NCBI RefSeq assembly: GCF_049116555.1
Contig: NZ_JAGDYT010000004.1
Span: 1-64,000 of the forward strand
Length of the DNA: 64,000 nt
Direction: 5' to 3'
Source of the DNA: Maricaulis maris_C
GTDB taxonomy: Bacteria; Pseudomonadota; Alphaproteobacteria; Caulobacterales; Maricaulaceae
This document shows positions 57,635 to 64,000 of the stretch, in pieces. A program made the translations under genes and the position numbers. The notes beneath the pieces are model-generated. The model ran no database searches, was not told the origin of the DNA, and saw only the letters and a list, made by a program, of their open reading frames with translations. Each line of letters starts with the position of its first letter. Position 1 is the stretch's first letter.

Positions 57635-58771
57635 GTGGATTTCGCTCTCACAGAAGATCAGACCCTGATCCGCGACATGGCGAGAAAATTCGCCGAGGAC
57701 CGTCTCAAGCCCCATGCGGCCAAGTGGGACGAAGAGAAATACTTCCCTGTCGAGGTGATGCGCGAGGCTGCCGAGCTCGGTTTTGCCGGGATTTATACCG
57801 CCGAGGATGTTGGCGGGTCCGCCCTGTCGCGCCTCGATGCCGCGATCATCTTTGAAGAATTGTCGCGCGGCTGTGTGCCGACGGCCGCCTTCCTGTCGAT
57901 CCACAATATGTGCGCCTGGATGATCGACAGCTGGGGCAATGAGGAACAGCGTCAGCGATTCCTTCCCGGCATGATGACGATGGAAAAGATCGCCTCCTAT
58001 TGCCTGACCGAGCCGGGCGCCGGGTCGGATGCCGCCCAGCTGCGCACCAGGGCCGTCCGCGATGGCGATGATTATGTGCTCAACGGCGCCAAGGCCTTTA
58101 TCTCGGGCGCCGGCACGTCGGATTATTATGTCGTCATGTGTCGTACCGGCGGTGACGGTCCCAAGGGTATCTCGACCATTGTGGTCGAGAAGGGCACGCC
58201 TGGCCTCTCCTTCGGCGCCAATGAAAAGAAGATGGGCTGGAATGCCCAGCCGACCCGCGTCGTCACCTTCGAGGACTGCCGCGTTCCCGCCGCGAACCTG
58301 CTCGCCGAAGAGGGCATGGGCTTCACCCTGGCGATGAAGGGCCTCAATGGCGGCCGCATCAATATCGGTGCCTGCTCGCTGGGCGGCGCGACCGAAGCCT
58401 TCGAGCTGGCAAAAGACTATGTCGGCACGCGCAAGCAGTTCGGCCGCGAGATCGGGCAGTTCCAGGTCACCCAGTTCAAGCTGGCCGACATGGCAACCGA
58501 GCTCGAAGCCTCCCGCATGATGCTCTATCGCGGCGCCGCGGCGATCGATGCCGGCGATCCGTCAGCCGCGAAGTTCTGTGCCATGGCCAAACGCTTCGCC
58601 ACCGATACCTGTTTCGACGTCGCCAACCAGGCCCTGCAGCTGCATGGCGGCTATGGCTATCTCCAGGACTACCCGCTCGAGCGCATTGTGCGTGATCTCC
58701 GCGTCCACCAGATCCTGGAAGGCACCAACGAGATCATGCGGGTGATTATTGCCAAGGATGTGATGAAGTAG
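57635..58771 (+). CDS. Acyl-CoA dehydrogenase, isobutyryl-CoA type
   Basis: 378 residues from GTG 57635, with ACAGGAG at 57621-57627. FAD enzyme with YCLTEPGAGSDAAQLRTRA, GGRINIGACSLGGATEAFELAKDYVGTRKQFGR, the catalytic Glu region RDLRVHQILEGTNEIMR and LQLHGGYGYLQDYPLERIVRD. Context with the HIBYL-CoA hydrolase and mmsB indicates isobutyryl-CoA to methacrylyl-CoA in valine breakdown. Other short branched chains are possible. A toxin-antitoxin pair separates it from the next valine gene. Confidence 0.93.
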   Translation: MDFALTEDQTLIRDMARKFAEDRLKPHAAKWDEEKYFPVEVMREAAELGFAGIYTAEDVGGSALSRLDAAIIFEELSRGCVPTAAFLSIHNMCAWMIDSWGNEEQRQRFLPGMMTMEKIASYCLTEPGAGSDAAQLRTRAVRDGDDYVLNGAKAFISGAGTSDYYVVMCRTGGDGPKGISTIVVEKGTPGLSFGANEKKMGWNAQPTRVVTFEDCRVPAANLLAEEGMGFTLAMKGLNGGRINIGACSLGGATEAFELAKDYVGTRKQFGREIGQFQVTQFKLADMATELEASRMMLYRGAAAIDAGDPSAAKFCAMAKRFATDTCFDVANQALQLHGGYGYLQDYPLERIVRDLRVHQILEGTNEIMRVIIAKDVMK

Positions 58772-58842
58772 CGGAAAACCGGCCTGTTCCGATGACGTGT
58801 TTCGGGTTATGATCTGACCATCATTCTGGTCAGGAGTCTTGC

Positions 58843-59106
58843 ATGATCGAAATCGGGGTTCTGGAAGCCAAGACGCGGCTCTCCGCTCTGCTGGAAATGA
58901 TCGAGCGGGGTGAGGGGCCGATTGTGATTACCCGTTATGGCAAGCGCGTGGCGGTCTTGTCGAAAGACGTGGCTTATGCCGTACCGCCGCGCCTGTCGGG
59001 CGAGACATTGGCAGCACGATTGAAGGCTTTTCGCGACAGCCAGAAGGCGGCACCTGAGCTGGACGGTTTGTCCTGGGACGAGCTGAAAGACGAGATGCGG
59101 AAGTGA
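58843..59106 (+). CDS. Phd/YefM-family antitoxin
   Basis: 87 residues. MIEIGVLEAKTRLSALLEMIERGEGPIVITRYGKRVAVL is the Phd/YefM DNA-binding fold; the C-terminal AAPELDGLSWDELKDEMRK is the toxin-binding tail. Its stop overlaps the GTG of the toxin by four bases, the standard antitoxin-first coupling. It should neutralise the PIN toxin and autorepress the pair. It lies inside the valine-degradation cluster. Confidence 0.92.
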   Translation: MIEIGVLEAKTRLSALLEMIERGEGPIVITRYGKRVAVLSKDVAYAVPPRLSGETLAARLKAFRDSQKAAPELDGLSWDELKDEMRK

Positions 59107-59516
59107 CCCGGCTTGTCGTCGACGCATCGGCCGCGATCAGCTGGTTCGTTGCATCACAGTCCGGGCGGCGCAGTGCGGCCTTTGAGCAACGACTCGTCAC
59201 GTACGAATTGATTGCCCCGGATGTCTTCGCTTGGGAGATGGCCAATCTCTTCCGGCGTTTCTCGCTGGCCGGGGCGTTGGAGTTCGACAGCGCGATGGCA
59301 ATTCTCGACCAATTGGGAATCGCGTTCTCCCGGTCCCGCTCGGCGAGTGAAATTTTCAGTCTCGCACCGCTGGCACTTGATCTGCGCCTGAGCCTGTTTG
59401 ACGCGGCCTATCTCGCCCTCGCTGTGGAATCCGAGGCCGAACTGGTCTCTCGTGATCGCGCCCTGTTGACCGCCGCTCGCGCGCACGCCATCCCCTGTCA
59501 CGATTTGAATGAATAG
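59103..59516 (+). CDS. VapC-like PIN-domain toxin
   Basis: 137 residues from GTG 59103. VVDASAAISWFVA supplies the first acidic residue, WEMANLFRRF the second, and LFDAAYLALAVESEAELVSRDRALLTAA the third and fourth, forming the RNase active site. Without antitoxin it would cleave RNA (tRNA or rRNA for well-studied VapC proteins). It is followed by the HIBYL-CoA hydrolase after 12 bases, so it may be cotranscribed into the valine genes. Confidence 0.92.
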   Translation: MTRLVVDASAAISWFVASQSGRRSAAFEQRLVTYELIAPDVFAWEMANLFRRFSLAGALEFDSAMAILDQLGIAFSRSRSASEIFSLAPLALDLRLSLFDAAYLALAVESEAELVSRDRALLTAARAHAIPCHDLNE

Positions 59517-59528
59517 AGCGGAGCCAAC

Positions 59529-60584
59529 ATGACCGACGACCCCGAAATCATCGCCCGCAAGATCGGCCAGGTCGGCCGGATCACGTTGAACCGCCCCAAG
59601 GCGCTCAATGCGCTCAGCCATGGCATGTGCCTCATGATGGTCGAGGCGCTGCAGGCCTGGCGGGATGATGACAGCGTGAAGGCCATCGTCGTTGACGGGG
59701 CTGGCGAGAAGGGGTTCTGCGCCGGCGGGGATATTCTTCAGTTGCACAATTCCGGCAAGGCGGGCGACGACAAGGCCTGGCTGTTCTGGCGCGATGAGTA
59801 CCAGCTCAACACGCTGATCCATCACTATCCCAAACCCTATGTGGCGCTGATCGATGGCATCACCATGGGCGGCGGTGTTGGCGTGTCAGTACACGGTTCA
59901 CACCGGGTCGCCGGTGACCGGACGATGTTTGCCATGCCGGAAACCGGTATCGGCTTTCACCCCGATGTCGGCGGGGCCTATTTCCTGCCGCGCCTGGCGG
60001 GCGAGATCGGCACCTGGATGGGCCTGACCGGTGCGCGCCTGAAAGCGCCGGACTGCGTCGCGGCGGGTCTGGCGACGCACTACTGCCCCTCCGGCCAGTA
60101 TGACGCGCTCATCGAAGCGCTCGAGAGCGCCGACCTCAGCGGCGAAGACGCGCTGGAAGTCCTGCTGGAGGAATTCTCCGGTGATCCTGGTGACAGCGAC
60201 CTGTCGGTGACCGGTGGGCTGATCGACGCGGCCTTCGCCGGCGACAGCGTTGAAGACATCGTCGCTCGCATCGAGGCCGCGGGCGATGCCTGGTCGGCCA
60301 AGCAGGCGAAAATCCTCGGCACCAAGTCCCCGACAGCCTTGAAGCTGACGCTGGCCTGCCTGCGCAAGGGCGCCGATCTCTCCTTCGAGGATGTGATGCG
60401 GCAGGACCTGCGGGTTTCCAGCTGGTGCCTGACTGGGACTGATTTCTACGAGGGTGTGCGCGCCGTCATCATCGACAAGGACCAGTCGCCGAAATGGTCG
60501 CCTGTCGCGGCTGACAGCGAGATCGCCACGGCGTTTGCGCCGCTCGATGAGGCCCATGAGATGAGCTTTCTCGCCGACGCCTGA
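59529..60584 (+). CDS. 3-hydroxyisobutyryl-CoA hydrolase
   Basis: 351 residues of crotonase fold, longer than enoyl-CoA hydratases (about 260). RITLNRPKALNALSHGM, GEKGFCAGGDILQLH, DGITMGGGVGVSVHG and MPETGIGFHPDVGGAYFLPRL are typical of the HIBCH subgroup. The extra C-terminal 90 residues (MRQDLRVSSWCL, GTDFYEGVRAVIIDKDQSPKW) seal the assignment. It releases 3-hydroxyisobutyrate for MmsB in valine degradation. Confidence 0.94.
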   Translation: MTDDPEIIARKIGQVGRITLNRPKALNALSHGMCLMMVEALQAWRDDDSVKAIVVDGAGEKGFCAGGDILQLHNSGKAGDDKAWLFWRDEYQLNTLIHHYPKPYVALIDGITMGGGVGVSVHGSHRVAGDRTMFAMPETGIGFHPDVGGAYFLPRLAGEIGTWMGLTGARLKAPDCVAAGLATHYCPSGQYDALIEALESADLSGEDALEVLLEEFSGDPGDSDLSVTGGLIDAAFAGDSVEDIVARIEAAGDAWSAKQAKILGTKSPTALKLTLACLRKGADLSFEDVMRQDLRVSSWCLTGTDFYEGVRAVIIDKDQSPKWSPVAADSEIATAFAPLDEAHEMSFLADA

Positions 60585-60593
60585 CGGACACCT

Positions 60594-60630
60594 CACAAAG
60601 ACCACCAACAAGACACCACAAAGACCACCA
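60594..60630 (+). repeat. CACAAAGACCACCA tandem pair in the mmsB leader
   Basis: The 14-mer occurs at 60594-60607 and 60617-60630, in a C/A-rich, almost G-free stretch just ahead of the mmsB ribosome binding site. It should be unstructured in mRNA. Could be a translation or Rho-related element; no motif matched. Confidence 0.6.
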
Positions 60631-60650
60631 CTATCAACGGGGAGTACAAC

Positions 60651-61544
60651 ATGGCCCGCATCGCCTTTATCGGACTTGGAAACATGGGATCCGGCATGGC
60701 CGCAAACCTGGTCAAGGCCGGGCATGAGGTTCACGCGTTTGATCTCAGCCCCGACGCCGTCGCCCAGGCAGTCGGGCAGGGCGCTGTTGCGTCCGCCAGC
60801 GCCCCGGACGCCGTTGCCGGATCAGACGCGGTGGTCACCATGTTGCCCGCGGGCAAACATGTGCGGGGTGTCTATGAAGGCCAGATTTTCGACGCCGCCG
60901 CACCGGGCACGCTCTTCCTCGATTGTTCGACGATTGATGTGGACAGCGCCCGCCATGTCGGGGGGCTGGCGGTGGAAAAGGGCTTCCGCTTTGTCGACGC
61001 ACCCGTCTCCGGCGGGGTCGCCGCTGCCCAGGGCGGATCGCTGACCTTCATGGTCGGCGGCAGCGAGGGGGATTTCGCAGCGGCTGAACCCATTCTCGAC
61101 GCGATGGGCAAGGCGGTGATCCGGGCGGGCGATGTCGGTGCCGGCCAGGCCGCCAAGATCTGCAACAACATGCTGTTGGCCATCACCATGATCGGGACGT
61201 GTGAGGCCTTCGCGCTGGCCGAGAAGCTCGGTCTGGACCAGCAGAACTTCTTCGATATTTCGTCCAAGGCGTCCGGCCAGTCCTGGTCGATGACGGCCTA
61301 TTGCCCGGTCCCGGGGCCGATCCCGACCACGCCGGCCAATCATGGCTACCAGCCAGGCTTTGCGACAGCGATGATGCTCAAGGACCTCAAGCTTGCGCAG
61401 GACGCGGCACAGAGTGCCGGCGCCACAACACCGCTGGGTGCCCAGGCCGAGGCGCTCTATGCGATGTTTGACAATCTTGGCGGTGGATCGGCCGACTTCT
61501 CAGGCATCTACAAGCTGCTGGATGGCAGCTGGGGTGCGCGTTGA
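60651..61544 (+). CDS. mmsB: 3-hydroxyisobutyrate dehydrogenase
   Basis: 297 residues. FIGLGNMGSGMAANLVKAGHEVHAFDLS binds NAD+, FVDAPVSGGVAAAQGGSLTFMVGG binds substrate, and the catalytic lysine is in GAGQAAKICNNMLLAI. It oxidises 3-hydroxyisobutyrate to methylmalonate semialdehyde. Length is standard (about 296). It directly follows the HIBYL-CoA hydrolase, with a 66-base C/A-rich leader. GGGGAG lies before the ATG. Confidence 0.95.
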   Translation: MARIAFIGLGNMGSGMAANLVKAGHEVHAFDLSPDAVAQAVGQGAVASASAPDAVAGSDAVVTMLPAGKHVRGVYEGQIFDAAAPGTLFLDCSTIDVDSARHVGGLAVEKGFRFVDAPVSGGVAAAQGGSLTFMVGGSEGDFAAAEPILDAMGKAVIRAGDVGAGQAAKICNNMLLAITMIGTCEAFALAEKLGLDQQNFFDISSKASGQSWSMTAYCPVPGPIPTTPANHGYQPGFATAMMLKDLKLAQDAAQSAGATTPLGAQAEALYAMFDNLGGGSADFSGIYKLLDGSWGAR

Positions 61545-61647
61545 CACCAATTTAACCAAGCCTGTTAAGGGGATTTTCGCGCTTTGCCGCTAATGTCATC
61601 AACGTAAGCAATATAACGATCATCAAAGATCGGTTGGAGTGTGTGTG

Positions 61648-62139
61648 ATGGCGATGGCAGAAAGCGTGGCACCGGAGGCGGCGCCGAGTTCCGATTATCT
61701 TGAGCTTCTTCAACTGGTGGAGCGCCTCCACCGGCAATTGCTCGATGTGGTCAAGGACGAGCTCGACCGAGAGGGTCTGGACGATCTGAACAGTGTCCAG
61801 GCTCTGCTCCTGTTCAATATCGGTGATCAGGAATTGACGGCGGGAGAACTGCGGACCCGTGGCCATTATCTCGGCTCCAATGTGTCCTACAATCTCAAGA
61901 AGCTGGTCGATGCCGGTTATATCCGGCACGAGCGTTCGGCTGTTGATCGCCGCGCCGTGCGGGTAAGCCTGACCGATAGCGGTTTTGCGGTGTGTGCACA
62001 TCTGAACAAGTTGTTCGAGCGTCAGGGGTCATCCCTGAATCCCGTCGGTGGTGTCGATGTCGAGCAAATGCCGGCAATCAATACCGCGCTGGCGCGCATC
62101 GAGCGTTTCTGGGCAGATCACATCCGGTTCAGGATGTAG
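61648..62139 (+). CDS. ldtR: LdtR-type MarR-family regulator
   Basis: 163 residues. LVERLHRQLLDVVKDELDREGLDDLNSVQALLLFNIG, ELTAGELRTRGHYLGSNVSYNLKKLVDAGYI and ERSAVDRRAVRVSLTDSG match the very conserved alphaproteobacterial LdtR group, studied in Liberibacter as a regulator of an L,D-transpeptidase and osmotic tolerance. The helix-turn-helix recognition stretch is intact. GGTTGGAG at 61631-61638 fits ATG 61648. Its target here is not in view; a cell-wall regulon is the expectation. Confidence 0.88.
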   Translation: MAMAESVAPEAAPSSDYLELLQLVERLHRQLLDVVKDELDREGLDDLNSVQALLLFNIGDQELTAGELRTRGHYLGSNVSYNLKKLVDAGYIRHERSAVDRRAVRVSLTDSGFAVCAHLNKLFERQGSSLNPVGGVDVEQMPAINTALARIERFWADHIRFRM

Positions 62140-62271
62140 GGCCTTTTGGGCTGCGAATGAAAAAATCCATTGGGTGCGGCGCTTCGTCCATTATACGGAC
62201 GGCTGATAACGGACTATGTATCGACTCACCGTCCGGTTGGCATGTAGTGAACGTCGTGAAAGGCCCGTCCC

Positions 62272-63495
62272 ATGGATTACCAAACCGCGTTTCAGGATGC
62301 CGTCCGTCGTGTGAAGGCTGAAGGGCGCTATCGCGTCTTTGCCGACCTGCTGCGACGCAAGGGCGATTTCCCCGTGGCGCGCTGGCGCTCCGAGGATGGC
62401 AAGGTCCGCGACGTCACTGTCTGGTGCTCCAATGATTATCTCGGCATGGGCCAGGTGCCGTGTGTCGTGGAGTCGATGAAGAAAGCGATTGATGATGTCG
62501 GTTCAGGCGCCGGCGGTACGCGCAATATCTCCGGCACCACGCACTATCATGTCGAGCTCGAGCGTTCGCTCGCCGACCTTCATCAGAAAAGCGCGGCCCT
62601 GCTTTTCACCTCAGGCTACATCGCCAATGAGGCGACCCTGTCGACCCTTGGCAAGATCCTGCCCGGGCTCGTCATGTTTTCGGATGAGCTCAACCACGCG
62701 TCGATGATTGAGGGCGTGAAGGGCGCGCGCTGTGAAAAGCGAATCTGGCGCCATAATGATCTCGAACATCTGGAAGAATTGCTGGCCGCAGCGCCCGCCG
62801 ATGCACCGAAGGTGATCGCCTTCGAGTCCGTCTACTCCATGGACGGCGATATCGGTCCGCTTGAGGCGGTCTGTGACCTCGCCGACAAATATGGCGCACT
62901 GACCTATCTCGATGAAGTGCACGCGGTCGGCCTCTACGGCCTGCGTGGGGCGGGGATCGCGGAGCGCGAAGGCCTGATGGACCGGATCGACATCATCGAG
63001 GGTACGCTGGGCAAGGCTTTCGGTGTGATGGGCGGTTATATCGCGGCCGACGGCGCAATCGTTGATGCGATCCGTTCCATGGCGCCGGGTTTCATCTTCA
63101 CAACAGCCCTGCCGCCGGCCCTGGCGGCTGGCGCGCGGGCGAGTGTGGAATATCTCAAGGCGGCGCATCATCTGCGTGACGCGCACCAGGAACGTGCCGC
63201 GACCTTGAAAACGCGGCTTGCCGAGGCCGGTTATCCGGTCATGGTATCGGAGACCCATATTGTTCCGATCAAGGTCGGCGACCCGGTCCTCTGCAAGCGT
63301 ATTTCCGACATGCTGCTCGAAGAGCATGGTGTCTATGTCCAGCCGATCAACTACCCGACCGTGCCGCGCGGCACGGAGCGGCTGCGGCTGACTCCGAGCC
63401 CGTTGCATGACGACGGAATGTTTGACCAGCTCATCGAGGCACTTGATGATGTCTGGGAGCGGGCGTGCGAACAGACCGGGGTGGCCCGGGCCTGA
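62272..63495 (+). CDS. hemA: 5-aminolevulinate synthase
   Basis: 407 residues. Condenses glycine and succinyl-CoA to ALA, the Shemin route typical of alphaproteobacteria. WCSNDYLGMGQVP, GSGAGGTRNISGTTHYHVELE, LNHASMIEGVKG, YLDEVHAVGLYG and PLP Lys248 in GTLGKAFGVMGGY are diagnostic. It shares fold and chemistry with Kbl at 2213, whose product glycine is its substrate. The 132-base leader after ldtR includes TATAC-like boxes, but I cannot fix the promoter. Confidence 0.97.
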   Translation: MDYQTAFQDAVRRVKAEGRYRVFADLLRRKGDFPVARWRSEDGKVRDVTVWCSNDYLGMGQVPCVVESMKKAIDDVGSGAGGTRNISGTTHYHVELERSLADLHQKSAALLFTSGYIANEATLSTLGKILPGLVMFSDELNHASMIEGVKGARCEKRIWRHNDLEHLEELLAAAPADAPKVIAFESVYSMDGDIGPLEAVCDLADKYGALTYLDEVHAVGLYGLRGAGIAEREGLMDRIDIIEGTLGKAFGVMGGYIAADGAIVDAIRSMAPGFIFTTALPPALAAGARASVEYLKAAHHLRDAHQERAATLKTRLAEAGYPVMVSETHIVPIKVGDPVLCKRISDMLLEEHGVYVQPINYPTVPRGTERLRLTPSPLHDDGMFDQLIEALDDVWERACEQTGVARA

Positions 63496-63523
63496 ATTCG
63501 GCTCGCTCAAGCGAGGTCCGGGA

Positions 63524-63751
63524 ATGGCCGGCGAGATTTTTGTCGAAATCCAGCGAGTGGGAAACGCCTTGCGCGTGGCCGCCATTGACGGTGCCACGGC
63601 CGAGGAGGTTGTATTCCAGGTTCCCGCGAAGACACCAAGGGCTGATATTGATGTCCTGGCCCGCGCCAAGCTGGCCTGGAAACTCAAGCGGGCATCGGCC
63701 AATAAAAAACGGCCGGACACAGGGTCCGGCCGTCGGGGGATCGAAGTCTAG
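63524..63751 (+). CDS. Small conserved protein (DUF6898-like)
   Basis: 75 residues: MAGEIFVEIQRVGNALRVAAIDGATAEEVVFQVP then ARAKLAWKLKRA. The short beta-sheet plus helix pattern resembles DUF6898 proteins, often near hemA in alphaproteobacteria. It starts 29 bases after hemA. Its last codons contain the terminator hairpin of the convergent mucR, so coding and terminator overlap. Confidence 0.72.
   Translation: MAGEIFVEIQRVGNALRVAAIDGATAEEVVFQVPAKTPRADIDVLARAKLAWKLKRASANKKRPDTGSGRRGIEV
63704..63733 (-). terminator. Intrinsic terminator of mucR
   Basis: ACGGCCGGAC / GTCCGGCCGT form a perfect 10-bp stem with a 5-base loop, followed on the minus strand by TTTTTT. It lies 29 bases after the mucR stop and inside the 3' end of the plus-strand gene at 63524. 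Confidence 0.85.
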
Positions 63752-63761
63752 ATCGGGCGGA

Positions 63762-64000
63762 CTAGCCGTCTTTCTTGCCGCGTCCCAGACCAATATCCTT
63801 GGCGAATTGTGACCGCTTGCGCGAATAGGCCGGCGCGACCATCGGGTAGTCCGAAGGCAGATTCCATTTCCGGCGATAGTCGTCCGGCGACATGTTGTAT
63901 TGCGAGCGCAAATACCGCTTGAGCATTTTGAGTTTCTTGCCGTCCTCGAGGCAGACGATGTAGTCGTCGGCAACGGACTTGGAGACAGCGACAGCCGGCT
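63762..64000 (-). CDS. mucR: Ros/MucR-family regulator, C-terminal part
   Basis: The last 78 codons of a gene running off the window. PAVAVSKSVADDYIVCLEDGKKLKMLKRYLRSQYNMSPDDYRRKWNLP is the Ros/MucR DNA-binding domain, given here as a family pattern; DYPMVAPAYSRKRSQFAKDIGLGR ends it. The classical C2H2 site has one Cys left: Asp replaces the second Cys and Tyr the histidines, the known zinc-reduced or zinc-free type. MucR proteins silence AT-rich, virulence and cell-cycle genes. Its terminator is at 63704-63733. Confidence 0.93.
   Translation of the reverse strand, partial: PAVAVSKSVADDYIVCLEDGKKLKMLKRYLRSQYNMSPDDYRRKWNLPSDYPMVAPAYSRKRSQFAKDIGLGRGKKDG

Noticed and set aside
61552..61568. Possible CtrA box TTAA-N9-TTAA before ldtR
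   Set aside because: Spacing is nine, not seven, so it does not meet the consensus.

Overview
This is about 64 kb of a GC-rich, gene-dense bacterial chromosome. It is alphaproteobacterial: it carries an ALAS-type HemA, a Mg-type HemB, a Ros/MucR regulator, an LdtR-type MarR regulator, a single bifunctional Rsh, and the gene order folK-rpoZ-rsh-pyrE-pdxJ-acpS-rnc-era-recO. Several Tat-exported proteins, a TRAP transporter and valine/threonine/histidine catabolism suggest a marine, amino-acid-using member of the Caulobacterales/Maricaulales. Maricaulis or a close relative is my best guess, but the genus is inferred, not shown. I saw no rRNA, tRNA, CRISPR array, transposase or prophage.

Layout. 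1-1.7 kb: the 3' end of hutU, two small orphans and a membrane protein. 2.0-2.2 kb: a dispersed palindromic repeat. 2.2-12 kb: kbl and tdh (threonine to glycine plus acetyl-CoA), separated by an amidohydrolase lipoprotein, an SPFH-tail fragment, membrane proteins, an exported orphan tail-sheath protein and an L-2-hydroxyglutarate oxidase-like enzyme; a nitroreductase follows. 12-20 kb: exported hydrolase, small immunity-like membrane protein, acyl-CoA synthetase, serine/threonine dehydratase, HTH-2TM protein and a soluble-type lytic transglycosylase. 20-34.6 kb: housekeeping block (dapA, smpB, GlxA-type regulator, UDG, NYN nuclease, folK, rpoZ, rsh, pyrE, pdxJ, acpS, rnc, era, recO, parC), with one orphan gene wedged between era and recO. 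34.6-40.7 kb: lemA/M48 peptidase pair, WYL regulator, two exported putative zinc hydrolases and an AI-2E family permease. 40.7-47 kb: a TRAP transporter (dctMQP), bpt and a DASS-type anion transporter on the minus strand. 47-56 kb: ArsR/AHSA1 pair, motB, flavin reductase, penicillin acylase, a beta-hydroxyacid dehydrogenase with two coupled membrane proteins, GNAT, a transsulfuration enzyme, another copy of the 2 kb repeat and a long hairpin. 56-64 kb: a zinc-ribbon gene broken by TGA, hemB, a valine catabolism cluster (isobutyryl-CoA dehydrogenase, HIBYL-CoA hydrolase, mmsB) carrying a toxin-antitoxin pair, ldtR, hemA and the C-terminus of mucR.

Most unusual points. (1) Twice, a lone opposite-strand hypothetical gene is bracketed by direct repeats that copy the end of the neighbouring conserved gene: 47 bp of the hutU 3' end (152-198 and 695-741) and about 57 bp of the recO 5' end (30787-30843 and 31439-31495). 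This looks like cassette capture by recombination at gene ends. (2) The protein at 6901-8082 is a full contractile-tail sheath homologue with an export signal and no phage or injection-system neighbours. (3) Tdh lacks its structural-zinc cysteines, and MucR lacks most of its zinc ligands. No complete novel multi-gene defence or secretion system is evident.
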